DNA from: Austwickia sp040006675
GTDB taxonomy: Bacteria > Actinomycetota > Actinomycetes > Actinomycetales > Dermatophilaceae
Reading direction: 5' to 3'
DNA: 64,000 nt
Assembly: GCA_040006675.1 (NCBI GenBank)
Contig: JBDTWM010000002.1
Coordinates: 1-64,000 of the forward strand
Position numbers and translations under genes: made by a program. Positions 44,694 to 53,675 of this stretch are shown here, piece by piece (position 1 is the first letter of the stretch; every line of letters begins with the position of its first letter). Under the pieces are notes generated by a model, which made no database searches, was not told the DNA's origin, and worked only from the letters and a program-made list of their open reading frames with translations.

Positions 44694-44707
44694 ACCGAAC
44701 GTTCTGA
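44694..44707. promoter_or_regulatory. PaaR-like TetR operator, site 3 (imperfect)
   Basis: ACCGAACGTTCTGA matches the first ten positions of the palindromic core and diverges in the last half-arm. It sits in the 408-bp gene-free stretch between the WS/DGAT stop (44783) and the DUF485 start (44374), about 320 bp before DUF485 on the transcribed side. The rest of the stretch shows no gene. A weak TGTG-N8-CACG element lies at 44650-44665. Confidence 0.45.
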
Positions 44708-44782
44708 TGTCCAGACACCGACCGATCAATCTCCGTCGGGCGCGCAGCGGCCATGTCGCAAGGATCTCGCCGCACGCTCCGG

Positions 44783-46171
44783 TCAGCCTGTGGAGGCCAT
44801 TGCCTCGCAAAGTAACTCGAGTTCGTCCCCCAGGTACGCGCCCAAGCGCGGCAGATTCGGGACAAGCGACGGATCCGCGATCAAACCCCAACACAGCCGT
44901 CCCGCGATGCTGAAGACGGAGATGTTGAGCCCCTGGCCGTGCACCAACACCGAGACCGGGTAGTTCCCGATCACCTCGGCACCCGCCAAGTACCTCGTCC
45001 TGTCGGGCCCCCGCACATTCGACACCATCACGTTCCACGCGTTGACGTGCTTCATCACCCTCGCTGACAGCCGCCATGCGGCGTCGGCGACGATCGGCGG
45101 AGCGAACTGCGCGGCATCGATCAGCAGCTGCGGCGGGCGCGCGCCGTGCCGCCGCCGCGAGGCCCTCATCTCCTCCCGCGTCGCGGCGAGACGCTCGAGT
45201 GGGTCCTCGAGGTGAGTCGGTAGCAGCCCTCGTACGAGCGACAGCCGGTTGCCGAACGCGTGCCCATCTCGCCGGTCGCGAACGGACACCGGGACGACGG
45301 CGATGAGCGGCACGACCGGCAGCGCCCCCGCGTCGATCAGCCAGCGTCGCAGGGCGCCGGCGACGACGGCCATCACGACGTCGTTCACCGTCGCGTCCGC
45401 GCGGCGCCGAAGTTCCAGGACGTCCGCCATGGGTAGGTCGACCAGGACGCAGCTGCGCGCCCCGGTGATCTCGCGGTTGAACGGCGTGGGAGGAGCCGTC
45501 AGCGGCAGGGGCCACTGCTCCGGGGCGAGGCGATTGGCCGCGACCAAAGGCGCGCGGAACATGAAGTCGAGTCCCAGCTTTACGCTGCGCACGGACGAGC
45601 GGGTCATCGACCACCCGCCGCGCCTCATCAGATCCCACTGGGTCGGGCCGGAGCGCGCCTCCCACGCGCCGGCCGGGAGCGCAGGGTTCCCCGGTTCGTC
45701 GTCCAACAAGGCGTCCATCAACGCCGACCACCCTGCGCCGTCCATGACCGCGTGGTGGATCTTGAGGTAGATCGCAGACCTTCCCTCGGACAGTCCGCTG
45801 ATCAGATACAGCTCCCACAGGGGACGTCTCCGGTCGAGGCGCCGGGCGTGCAGCCCTGCGACGGCGTTCGCGAGCTGCCACAGGTCCGAACTCGTCGGGA
45901 GTGCCACCTCGCGCACGTGGAAGTCAAGGTCGAAACCCGTGTCGTCGACCCAGTACGGCTGGTCGACCCCAAAGGCCACCGTCAACAGACGCTGACGAAG
46001 CACAGGCACAGAGGTCAGGCAAGAGGCCACGCGCTCACGCACCGCGCGCACGTCCAAGGGCGCGCCGGTGAGGGTCCGCACGACGGTGACGGTCCCGAAG
46101 TGGCCTTGGACCGCGCCCGACTCCATCGCCAGAAACTCCGCGTCCATCCCGCTGAGCTGACGCACGACCAT
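44783..46171 (-). CDS. Wax ester synthase/diacylglycerol acyltransferase (WS/DGAT)
   Basis: 462 aa from the ATG at 46171, which directly follows GGAGGTGAG. The acyltransferase active-site motif HHAVMDG is at residues 139-145. The N-terminus RQLSGMDAEFLAMES and the C-terminal VSNVRGPDRTRYLAG and LNISVFSIAGRLCWGLIAD are family hallmarks. These enzymes esterify acyl-CoA to diacylglycerol or fatty alcohols, forming TAG or wax ester stores at the membrane and lipid bodies. Its place behind a reductase and a diiron oxygenase on the same strand is unusual and suggests acyl modification before esterification. Confidence 0.92.
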   Translation of the reverse strand: MVVRQLSGMDAEFLAMESGAVQGHFGTVTVVRTLTGAPLDVRAVRERVASCLTSVPVLRQRLLTVAFGVDQPYWVDDTGFDLDFHVREVALPTSSDLWQLANAVAGLHARRLDRRRPLWELYLISGLSEGRSAIYLKIHHAVMDGAGWSALMDALLDDEPGNPALPAGAWEARSGPTQWDLMRRGGWSMTRSSVRSVKLGLDFMFRAPLVAANRLAPEQWPLPLTAPPTPFNREITGARSCVLVDLPMADVLELRRRADATVNDVVMAVVAGALRRWLIDAGALPVVPLIAVVPVSVRDRRDGHAFGNRLSLVRGLLPTHLEDPLERLAATREEMRASRRRHGARPPQLLIDAAQFAPPIVADAAWRLSARVMKHVNAWNVMVSNVRGPDRTRYLAGAEVIGNYPVSVLVHGQGLNISVFSIAGRLCWGLIADPSLVPNLPRLGAYLGDELELLCEAMASTG

Positions 46172-46230
46172 CTCACCTCCCGATCGGCGCCCCGAACGCC
46201 CACACCGGCGACTCCATCGGCGCGTCGGGC

Positions 46231-47244
46231 CTACCCGTCCACCTGCTCGTAAAAGCCCTCCGTGTGGATGCGTCGCTCCTCCGCGCCCAACACGTGGACG
46301 GCGTCGGCACACGCCTCTACGAACTCTGGCACACCGGCGATGAAGACGCTATGTTGCCGTAGCGATGGCATCAGGGCTGGCAAAATGTCCGGGATCCGCC
46401 CGTGACGCACACCTGGGACCTTCTCGCGGGTCAGCGTCGGCACGATGCGGAAGTTCGGGTGTTTGATCTCCCAGTAATGCAGCAGCCCCAGGTCGTAAAG
46501 GTCGTCCCGCTGCCTCGCCGAGAAGATGAGCGTCACCGGCTCGCGGAAATCACGCCGGAGCGCCGCCTCCGCGAGCGACAGGATCGGCGCCAACCCCGAC
46601 CCCGCAGCCAGACACAGGACCGGCGTCTCCTCGGACGGATCCCCGACGAACGTGCCGTGCGGACCCGACAGCTCCACGCACTCCCCCGGGGCCACTGCGT
46701 GCAGCCAGGCGCTCGTCCGACCGTCGTCCACCCTGGTCACCTGCAAACGTAGCTCCCCGTCGGGGCGCGGCGCGCTCGCGAGCGAATAGGAGCGAGCTGG
46801 CATGCCGCGCGCAGGGTCCCCGACGCGCACGTACTGACCCGCCCAGTAGCGCATCGGCTCCGCCAGGGGGCGCAGGACGAGTTCCGCGATCCGTGGCGTC
46901 CGCCGAACGTTGTCGACGACCACGAACCGCTGCCCCTCACGCACTGGGAACATGGCGGGCCGCGCGTCGGCGGTCCCCCACTCGATCTCCAACTCCGGAG
47001 ACGTCAACTTCGCCATGCACATGAGCCCATAGCCCTCGGCGCGCTCCTCCGGCGAGAGGGCCATATCCAGGACGAAACCCTGATCGAAGGCACCGGAGCG
47101 CACCTTCACCTTGCACTCCCCGCACGCGCCCGCGCGGCAGTTGTTAGACAAGGCATACCCGGCCCGCTCCAACGCCTCCAACACCGTATCCCCGGACTCG
47201 CACGACACCGCATGGGATGACGGATACAAGCGGATCCGCCCCAT
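46231..47244 (-). CDS. Iron-sulfur flavoprotein reductase (oxygenase electron-transfer subunit)
   Basis: 337 aa from the ATG at 47244 (GGAAGG 8 nt before it); an ATG at 47250 would abut the ribosome-binding site. An N-terminal plant-type 2Fe-2S domain has Cys36, Cys41, Cys44 (NNCRAGACGECKVKV) and Cys76 (LMCMAKL). An FAD-binding barrel (PARSYSLASAPRPDGELRLQ in two parts: PARSYSLAS, PDGELRLQ) and an NAD-binding domain (CLAAGSGLAPILSLAEAAL) follow. The order is that of phenol hydroxylase/methane monooxygenase-type reductases. It sits directly after the diiron oxygenase gene, so it most likely feeds electrons to it. It is distinct from PaaE, which has the 2Fe-2S domain at the C-terminus. Confidence 0.88.
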   Translation of the reverse strand: MGRIRLYPSSHAVSCESGDTVLEALERAGYALSNNCRAGACGECKVKVRSGAFDQGFVLDMALSPEERAEGYGLMCMAKLTSPELEIEWGTADARPAMFPVREGQRFVVVDNVRRTPRIAELVLRPLAEPMRYWAGQYVRVGDPARGMPARSYSLASAPRPDGELRLQVTRVDDGRTSAWLHAVAPGECVELSGPHGTFVGDPSEETPVLCLAAGSGLAPILSLAEAALRRDFREPVTLIFSARQRDDLYDLGLLHYWEIKHPNFRIVPTLTREKVPGVRHGRIPDILPALMPSLRQHSVFIAGVPEFVEACADAVHVLGAEERRIHTEGFYEQVDG

Positions 47245-47310
47245 GGCCATCACCTTCCAGCCCAACCCTCCAGCCACCCGCCGGTCGGCGTGTGACCGCA
47301 TCGTCGCCGT

Positions 47311-48339
47311 TCAGAAGACCGGGATGATGTCTTCCATGTCGACATCGGTGACCTCGACACCGGTGATCTCGACCTCGGGAATGGCCGGGAACGGGATGCC
47401 GTAGCGGTCTAGGACGCCCTTGAGGTTGAGCATCGCGCGACGCCAGTTCGCCTTCTTCTCCTCGTACTCGGGGATCGCGAAGCCAGCCTCCCGCGCCACC
47501 GACTCGCCGAGGCGCTGGTTGGTGATGAAGTCGTCCGGCAAATCCCAGAAGTCCGTCGGCGGCTCGAACAGGATGGCCGACAAGAACAGGTACCCGGCCC
47601 GGATCTGCTTGGTGATCAGGGCGTGGTCCTCGACATCGATCTTGGGGTAGTCGCGCTCCATGAGCGCCAGACAGATGCCCATGTGACGCCCCTCGTCGCG
47701 GCCGATCCGCCGGAACGCCTCCTGGAAGACAGGCTCGGTGCATCCCGCGGCCATCTCGTGGAAGATCGTTGCGGCCGCGATCTCACCCATGAGGAACGAG
47801 GAGAACAGCACGGCCAGGCTGTACTTCGGGACGGCCTCCTTGTAACCCGCCCAGTAGCGACCACCGTTATGGAACAACCAGAGGACGTTCTTTTGCAGCC
47901 GGTGCCCCAGCTCGGTCTTGGGAAGGTAGGTCGCCGGGTCGTCGTGCTCCAGCAAGGACGTGATGGCGAGTTTGCACATCTGCTCGTGGACGCCCTCGTC
48001 GCGGGTGATGGAGAAGAAGCACCGCCGCACCACGTCGTCCTCGTGATCCTCGTACGTCTTCACGAACGCCGTGGCCATCACGGGCGGCGCTGAGGCGTCG
48101 AACACGGCGCACAGCGTCCACCAGTACGCGATCGCCTCACGCTGCTCCCACGAGTACCGGTTCACGTCGAACCCGGCCCACGGCAACTGGGCGGGTTCCC
48201 ACAATTCACGCAGTGAGGACTTCCAGATCTCCTCCATCTTGGGCGGGCCCTCCGGCCAGCTCAACGGGTAGATATTGGGCTGCTGGACCTCCGGCGGGAA
48301 GTCCTGCAAGTGCGCGATCTTCTCGTAGTGTTCGCTCAC
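47311..48339 (-). CDS. Ferritin-like diiron oxygenase of unknown substrate
   Basis: 342 aa from a GTG with AGGAG upstream. Two carboxylate-histidine motifs mark a diiron four-helix bundle: ITRDEGVHEQM (Glu115, His118) and RIGRDEGRHMG (Glu216, His219). Glu186 in LMGEIAAATIF and an acidic residue near 81-98 (VFDAS, YEDHEDD) supply the remaining ligands. It resembles R2/AurF-type or desaturase-like proteins generally, but no named family can be assigned. The gene lies at the head of a minus-strand unit with its reductase and the WS/DGAT, and diverges from paaH across 356 bp. Confidence 0.8.
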   Translation of the reverse strand: MSEHYEKIAHLQDFPPEVQQPNIYPLSWPEGPPKMEEIWKSSLRELWEPAQLPWAGFDVNRYSWEQREAIAYWWTLCAVFDASAPPVMATAFVKTYEDHEDDVVRRCFFSITRDEGVHEQMCKLAITSLLEHDDPATYLPKTELGHRLQKNVLWLFHNGGRYWAGYKEAVPKYSLAVLFSSFLMGEIAAATIFHEMAAGCTEPVFQEAFRRIGRDEGRHMGICLALMERDYPKIDVEDHALITKQIRAGYLFLSAILFEPPTDFWDLPDDFITNQRLGESVAREAGFAIPEYEEKKANWRRAMLNLKGVLDRYGIPFPAIPEVEITGVEVTDVDMEDIIPVF

Positions 48340-48633
48340 GGAGCATCTCCTGGTCGCCGTGCGCGCCGCGTCGGCGCGTCTGCGTGGTCGGCGCGGGGTG
48401 GCGCCCGGTCGGATCGGCGCGTCAGGCGCCGTCGGTACCAGAGTAGCGGTTCCTGCACCCCTTTACTGACTCTCCATTCGGTTTTTCGTCGACGGACGAG
48501 GATGAATCGTCGACCGGTATCCCCGCAGGCCGCGCCACCTGAGGTGACAGATCCCGCGACGCCGGAACATATCCCAGGGTCGCCGCGGTTGACAGGGAGG
48601 GGACGGCAACCCGACGATAAGAGCCGTCGCCGG

Positions 48634-48653
48634 CGACCGAACGCTCGGTCGCC
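48634..48653. promoter_or_regulatory. PaaR-like TetR operator, site 4
   Basis: GCGACCGAACGCTCGGTCGC is a near-perfect 20-bp palindrome (one asymmetric pair) with core ACCGAACGCTCGGT at 48636-48649. It lies in the 356-bp divergent region between the diiron oxygenase (start 48339) and paaH (48696), 46 bp before paaH. It could control one or both transcription units. Confidence 0.65.
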
Positions 48654-48695
48654 GATCTGTCCTCTTCCCCCGCCGCCTCCCGTGAGGAAGTCGCC

Positions 48696-50216
48696 ATGGT
48701 CAACGCCCTGAAACCCGCCGAGACCGTCGGCGTCATCGGCGTCGGGACGATGGGCGCGGGGATCGCCCAGGTGGCGGCCGCGGCCGGGCACCCGGTCGTC
48801 CTGACGGACGTCGCGCCGGGCCGCGCCGCGCACGCCGTCGAACAGCTCCGCGCCACATTCGAGAAGCTGGCCGCCAAGGGCCGCATGACCCCGGAGGCGG
48901 CCGGCGAGTCCGTGGGACGGTTGAGCGTCGGCGACGACCTGGCCTCGCTGGCGGGCGCGTCCCTCATCATCGAGGCGGCCCTGGAACGACTCGACATCAA
49001 GACCCAGCTGTTCGCGCAGCTGGAGCAGATCGTGTCGCCGGACTGCATCCTCGCGACGAACACCTCCACGATCTCCATCTCCGCGATCGCGGCTCCGCTT
49101 GAGCACGGCGGCCGCGTCGTCGGCATGCACTTCTTCAACCCCGCCCCCTTGATGCGCCTCGTCGAGGTGATCAACGGTCTGCGGACCGACCCCGACGCGA
49201 TGGAGAGGGTCGCGCTCACCGCGACCGCATGGGGCAAGACCGCCATCAAGGTCGCGTCGACCCCGGGGTTCGTGGTCAATCGGGTGGCGCGCCCCTTCTA
49301 CGGGGAGGCGCTTCGCGCGTACGAGGAACGGACGGCGTCTGCGGCCACGATCGACGCGGTGGTGCGCGAATCCGGGGGCTTCCGGATGGGCCCGCTCGAG
49401 CTCACGGACCTGATCGGCCAGGACATCAACTACGCGTCCGCCCGCAGCGTGTGGGAGGGGTTCGGGTTCGACCCCCGGTACTCCCCCTCACTGACCCAGG
49501 GGGAGCTCGTCGCCGCTGGTCTGCTCGGGCGCAAGACCGGCCGCGGGTTCTACACCTACGACGGGTCGGCCCACCCCGAACCGACATCGGCAGCTCCAAC
49601 TCCTGCCCCGTCCCACATCGACGTGAGCGGCGAGTGGGGTCCCTGGGAACCGCTGTGGACTCGGATCGCCGAAGCTGGGGTCGATGTACGGCGGGGCGAG
49701 CCCGATGGCCCCCCCGCGGCACGTACGGCCGGCGCCAGCCTCGTACCCGTCAGCGGACCGACCGCCACCGAGATCGCCGCTGCCTGCGGCCGACCCACTG
49801 TCGTGCTGGACCTCGCCCTCGATGTCGCCACCGCCACGCGTCTCGCGGTGGCCCCCTCCGACGATTGCCCGACCGAGGCCCTCGCCGAGGTCGTCGGTGT
49901 CCTCCAGGCGAGCGGGGCGGCGGTCAGCGTGATCGATGACCTCCCCGGAATGCTCGTGGCCCGCACCGTGGCCATGCTCGTCAACGAGGCCGCGGACGTC
50001 GCCGCTCGCGGGGTGGCCAGCCCGGCGGACGTCGACGCCGCGATGCGACTCGGGGCGAACTACCCCAAGGGACCTCTGGAGTGGGGCGATACAGTGGGGG
50101 CGCGGTGGATTCAGAACCTCCTGACGAGCCTCGGAACCCACTACGGAGACGGTCGCTACCGCCCGTGCCCCCTCCTGCGTCGCACCGCCCTGACCGGCGG
50201 GAAGCTGAGCGCCTGA
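48696..50216 (+). CDS. paaH: 3-hydroxyadipyl-CoA dehydrogenase PaaH
   Basis: 506 aa from the ATG at 48696 (GAGGAAG upstream). The N-terminal NAD-binding Rossmann domain begins VGVIGVGTMGAGIAQVAAAA; the catalytic His is in GMHFFNPAPLM. Two 3-hydroxyacyl-CoA dehydrogenase C-terminal domains follow (GPLELTDLIGQDIN and, near the end, YPKGPLEWGDTVG), joined by a Pro/Ala linker. The doubled C-terminal domain and ~500-aa length are typical of PaaH rather than short FadB2-type enzymes. It oxidises 3-hydroxyadipyl-CoA in the last steps of phenylacetate breakdown. Confidence 0.93.
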   Translation: MVNALKPAETVGVIGVGTMGAGIAQVAAAAGHPVVLTDVAPGRAAHAVEQLRATFEKLAAKGRMTPEAAGESVGRLSVGDDLASLAGASLIIEAALERLDIKTQLFAQLEQIVSPDCILATNTSTISISAIAAPLEHGGRVVGMHFFNPAPLMRLVEVINGLRTDPDAMERVALTATAWGKTAIKVASTPGFVVNRVARPFYGEALRAYEERTASAATIDAVVRESGGFRMGPLELTDLIGQDINYASARSVWEGFGFDPRYSPSLTQGELVAAGLLGRKTGRGFYTYDGSAHPEPTSAAPTPAPSHIDVSGEWGPWEPLWTRIAEAGVDVRRGEPDGPPAARTAGASLVPVSGPTATEIAAACGRPTVVLDLALDVATATRLAVAPSDDCPTEALAEVVGVLQASGAAVSVIDDLPGMLVARTVAMLVNEAADVAARGVASPADVDAAMRLGANYPKGPLEWGDTVGARWIQNLLTSLGTHYGDGRYRPCPLLRRTALTGGKLSA

Positions 50217-50312
50217 CCTCGACCGAGCAGCCAGCTGGGACACCCAGCTCGTCGCAGCCGCACCCGCAGCCCCCTACGCCCGACGTCACCCGCCCACGAA
50301 CGGAGACCCTCC

Positions 50313-51509
50313 TTGGATGCCTTCCTGGTAGCCGGTACCCGCACCCCCATCGGCCGGTACGGCGGGGCGCTCGCGCCCGTCCGCCCCGACGACCTCGCAG
50401 CGCACGCGATGCGCGCGCTCGCTGAGACCTTTCCCAGTGTCGACTGGGAGGCTGTCGACGATGTGCTCCTCGGCTGCGCCAACCAGGCCGGGGAGGACAA
50501 CCGCGATGTCGCCCGCATGGCCGTCCTCCTCGCCGGGCTCCCCGTCGGGATCTCGGGGACGACCGTGAACCGCTTGTGCGGTTCGGGCGCGGACGCCGTC
50601 GGTCTGGCCGCCCGGACGATCCGGGCCGGCGACGCGGACCTCATCATCGCCGGCGGCGTCGAGTCGATGAGCCGGGCTCCGTTCGTGATGCCGAAGGCAA
50701 CATCCGCGTACAGTCGTAGCAATGCCGTGTACGACACGACGATCGGCTGGCGCTTCGTGAACCCGGTCCTGAAGGAACGGTTCGGCGTCGACACCATGCC
50801 GGAGACCGCGGAGAACGTCGCGCGGGACTTCGGGGTCAGCCGCGAGGACCAGGACGCGTTCGCGCTGCGCAGCCAGACCCGGACTGCGGCCGCGATAGCG
50901 GCAGGTCGTCTCGGGCGGGAGATCACGCCGGTCCTCGTGCCGCAGCGCAAGGGCGACCCGGTGATCGTCGACACGGACGAGCACCCCCGCGCCACCACCC
51001 TGGAGTCGCTCGCGCGTCTGCGACCGCTCTTCAAAGATGGCACGGTCACGGCCGGCAACGCGTCGGGCGTGAACGACGGAGCGGCGGCGTTGCTGATCGC
51101 TTCGGACCGCGCGGTGGAGAAGTACGGCCTCACGCCCCTGGCGCGAATCACGTCCATGGCGACCGTCGGCGTTGCGCCGCGGATCATGGGCATCGGACCG
51201 GACCCGGCGATGAAGAAGCTCCTCGCGCGCAACGGGCTGGCCATCGGGGACATCGACGTGATCGAGCTCAACGAGGCATTCGCGTCGCAGTCGCTCGCTG
51301 TGCTTCGCGGGCTCGGGCTGCCCGACGACGCGGAGCACGTCAACCCCAACGGTGGGGCGATCGCTCTCGGTCACCCGCTCGGCATGACCGGTGCCCGGTT
51401 GGCGCTGACCGCCGCCATCGAGTTGGGCATTCGCGACGTCCGTCGCGCGGTGGCGACGATGTGCGTCGGCGTGGGTCAGGGCGTGGCCCTCCTGCTCGAG
51501 CGACCCTGA
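50313..51509 (+). CDS. paaJ: 3-oxoadipyl-CoA thiolase PaaJ
   Basis: 398 aa from a TTG at 50313 (GGAGA 8 nt upstream), giving MDAFLVAGTRTPIGRYGGAL, the expected N-terminus. Thiolase motifs: nucleophile Cys in VNRLCGSGADAV, GGAIALGHPLGMTG and MCVGVGQGVALL. It cleaves 3-oxoadipyl-CoA to acetyl-CoA and succinyl-CoA. The segment YDTTIGWRFVNP is typical of the PaaJ/PcaF subgroup. It follows paaH after 96 bp on the same strand. Confidence 0.92.
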   Translation: MDAFLVAGTRTPIGRYGGALAPVRPDDLAAHAMRALAETFPSVDWEAVDDVLLGCANQAGEDNRDVARMAVLLAGLPVGISGTTVNRLCGSGADAVGLAARTIRAGDADLIIAGGVESMSRAPFVMPKATSAYSRSNAVYDTTIGWRFVNPVLKERFGVDTMPETAENVARDFGVSREDQDAFALRSQTRTAAAIAAGRLGREITPVLVPQRKGDPVIVDTDEHPRATTLESLARLRPLFKDGTVTAGNASGVNDGAAALLIASDRAVEKYGLTPLARITSMATVGVAPRIMGIGPDPAMKKLLARNGLAIGDIDVIELNEAFASQSLAVLRGLGLPDDAEHVNPNGGAIALGHPLGMTGARLALTAAIELGIRDVRRAVATMCVGVGQGVALLLERP

Positions 51510-51532
51510 GAGACTAATCTCATACCGACTGG

Positions 51533-51538
51533 TTGACA
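51533..51538 (+). promoter_or_regulatory. TTGACA -35-like hexamer upstream of paaA
   Basis: A consensus -35 TTGACA lies 55 bp before the paaA start in the short paaJ-paaA gap. No good -10 was found at the matching distance (GAAAAA at 16-nt spacing is the nearest). With operator site 5 just downstream, an internal promoter here is plausible. Confidence 0.35.
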
Positions 51539-51559
51539 GATCCGAAGACACAATGAAAA

Positions 51560-51577
51560 ACTGACTGAACGTTCGGT
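51560..51577. promoter_or_regulatory. PaaR-like TetR operator, site 5
   Basis: ACTGACTGAACGTTCGGT contains ACTG-AA-CG-TT-CGGT, one mismatch from the common core, with the ACT outer arm. It ends 15 bp before the paaA GTG start, overlapping the region between -35-like sequence and ribosome-binding site (AGGAG at about 51582). Its position favours repression. Confidence 0.65.
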
Positions 51578-51592
51578 ACCCAAGGAGTTCCA

Positions 51593-52588
51593 GTGTACGG
51601 AAATTACGACACCGAAACCCCTGCCAATGCCGCGAATGGCTCGGCGGAGCAGGAGGCCTACTTCAACCAGCTGATCGCCGACGATCAGCGGATCGAGCCC
51701 CGGGACTGGATGCCCGAGGCTTACCGCAAGACCCTGGTCCGCCAGATCGCCCAGCATGCGCACTCCGAGATCATCGGCATGCAGCCGGAGGGCAACTGGA
51801 TCAGCCGGGCGCCGAGTCTGCGCCGCAAGGCCATCCTCATCGCCAAGGTCCAGGACGAGGGCGGCCACGGGCTGTACCTCTACTCCGCGGCCGAGACGCT
51901 CGGGGTGGACCGCGACGACCTGCTCGACATGCTCCACACCGGCCGTCAGAAGTACTCGACCATCTTCAACTACCCGACCCTCACGTGGGCCGACGTGGGC
52001 GCGGTCGGATGGCTGGTCGACGGGGCCGCGATCATGAATCAGGTGCCGTTGTGCCGGTGCTCATACGGGCCGTACGCGCGAGCGATGGTGCGCGTCTGCA
52101 AGGAAGAGTCGTTCCACCAGCGGCAGGGCTTCGAGCTCCTCTACACCCTGGCCAAGGGGACCCCGGAGCAGAAAGAGATGGCGCAGGACGCGATCAACCG
52201 CTTCTGGTGGCCGGCCCTGATGATGTTCGGACCCTCCGACACCGACTCGCCGCATTCGGCGCAGTCGATGGCGTGGGGCATCAAGCGCTTCAGCAACGAC
52301 GAACTGCGGCAGCGCTTCGTGGACATGTCCGTCCCCCAGGCCGAGGTACTCGGTCTGAGCCTGCCGGACGAGCACCTGCGCTGGAACGAGGAGCGCGGCC
52401 ACTACGACTTCGGCGAGATCGACTGGGCCGAGTTCAAGCGGGTCGTGTCCGGTGACGGGCCGTGCAACGTGCAGCGCATGCGCAAGCGCCTGAAGGCCCA
52501 TGAGGAGGGCGCCTGGGTCCGGGAGGCCGCCGAGGCCTATGCGGCGAAGCGGAGCCGACGCGAACTCTTGGAGGCGGCAGCATCATGA
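51593..52588 (+). CDS. paaA: Phenylacetyl-CoA epoxidase catalytic subunit PaaA
   Basis: 331 aa from a GTG at 51593 with AGGAG upstream. PaaA carries the diiron centre of the PaaABCDE multicomponent enzyme that converts phenylacetyl-CoA to its 1,2-epoxide with O2 and NADPH. Diiron ligands are visible at AKVQDEGGHGLYLYS (Glu89, His92) and CKEESFHQRQG (Glu172, His175). The N-terminus EQEAYFNQLIADDQRIEPRD is characteristic of the family. It is first of five tightly coupled genes. Confidence 0.97.
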   Translation: MYGNYDTETPANAANGSAEQEAYFNQLIADDQRIEPRDWMPEAYRKTLVRQIAQHAHSEIIGMQPEGNWISRAPSLRRKAILIAKVQDEGGHGLYLYSAAETLGVDRDDLLDMLHTGRQKYSTIFNYPTLTWADVGAVGWLVDGAAIMNQVPLCRCSYGPYARAMVRVCKEESFHQRQGFELLYTLAKGTPEQKEMAQDAINRFWWPALMMFGPSDTDSPHSAQSMAWGIKRFSNDELRQRFVDMSVPQAEVLGLSLPDEHLRWNEERGHYDFGEIDWAEFKRVVSGDGPCNVQRMRKRLKAHEEGAWVREAAEAYAAKRSRRELLEAAAS

Positions 52589-52908
52589 CCGAAGGACAGA
52601 CGAACTCGCCGGCGGGGTCGACCAACCGGGGCTCCTGGCCGCTCTGGGAGGTCTTTGTCCGCGCCAAGCGCGGCTTGTCCCACCACCACGTGGGCAGCCT
52701 GCACGCGCCGGACGCCCAACTGGCCTTGCACAACGCGCGCGACGCCTACACCCGCCGGTCCGAGGGCGTGTCCTTGTGGGTCGTGCCGTCGAGCGCGATC
52801 GTTGCGAACAGCCCCGACGAGAAGGACTCCTTCTTCGATCCGTCCATGGACAAGCCGTACCGACACCCGACGTTCTATGACGTGCCGGAAGGAGCGGAGC
52901 ACCTGTGA
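52585..52908 (+). CDS. paaB: Phenylacetyl-CoA epoxidase subunit PaaB
   Basis: 107 aa, ATG overlapping the paaA stop (ATGA). The conserved stretch WEVFVRAKRGLSHHHVGSLH, then DAQLALHNARDAYTRRSEGVS and SLWVVPSSAI, identifies PaaB. It is a small structural subunit of the epoxidase complex. Its stop overlaps paaC. Confidence 0.96.
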   Translation: MTEGQTNSPAGSTNRGSWPLWEVFVRAKRGLSHHHVGSLHAPDAQLALHNARDAYTRRSEGVSLWVVPSSAIVANSPDEKDSFFDPSMDKPYRHPTFYDVPEGAEHL

Positions 52909-53675
52909 CCGTCATCAGCACCTCCACGAAGCTCGCGCCGCTGTCGCGGTACGCGCTGGGATTGGGCGACGACGCCCTCGTTCTGGCCCAGCGCCTCGGC
53001 GACTGGGTCGCGGACGCGCCCCAGATCGAAGAGGATCTGGCGATGGGCAACATCGCGCTGGATCTGCTCGGCCAGGCGCGGTCCTTGCTCACGTACGCGG
53101 GTGAGGTCGAAGGTGCCGGGCGCGACGAGGACGACCTCGCGTTCTTGCGCAACGACGCCGACTTCCTCAACGTCCACCTGGTGGAGGCGCCGAACGGCGA
53201 CTTCGCCTTCTCGATGGCGCGCCAGCTCGTGTTCTCCGCCTATCAGTACGAGCTCTATTCCGCGCTGCTCGGGTCCAGCGACCAGATGTTGGCCGGCGTG
53301 GCCGGCAAGGCGGTCAAGGAGGTCAGCTACCACCGGGAGCACGCCACGTTGTGGGTGCTGCGACTCGGCGACGGCACGGAGCTGTCCCACCAGCGGATGC
53401 AGACCGGGTTGGACGATGTCTGGCCCTATGTCGACGAGCTCTTCGATGCCAGCGACGTCGTGGCGCAGCTGCCCTCCGTGGCGGTGGACCCCGCGAGCCT
53501 GCGTGCGCCGTGGCAGGCGTACATCGGACCGGTCCTCGCCGAGGCCGGCCTCACCGTGCCCGAGTTCACGTGGCGTTCCCGCGGAGGCCGCGACGGATAC
53601 CACTCCGAGCATCTGGGGCACCTACTGGCCGAGATGCAGCACCTGCACCGCTCACACCCGGGAGCCACGTGGTGA
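52905..53675 (+). CDS. paaC: Phenylacetyl-CoA epoxidase structural subunit PaaC
   Basis: 256 aa from a GTG at 52905 (GTGA overlap with paaB). It is a ferritin-like partner of PaaA that does not carry the catalytic iron. Typical segments: YALGLGDDALVLAQRLGDW, EEDLAMGNIALDLLGQARSL and EVSYHREHATLWVLRLGDGT. Length is normal. Confidence 0.96.
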   Translation: MTVISTSTKLAPLSRYALGLGDDALVLAQRLGDWVADAPQIEEDLAMGNIALDLLGQARSLLTYAGEVEGAGRDEDDLAFLRNDADFLNVHLVEAPNGDFAFSMARQLVFSAYQYELYSALLGSSDQMLAGVAGKAVKEVSYHREHATLWVLRLGDGTELSHQRMQTGLDDVWPYVDELFDASDVVAQLPSVAVDPASLRAPWQAYIGPVLAEAGLTVPEFTWRSRGGRDGYHSEHLGHLLAEMQHLHRSHPGATW

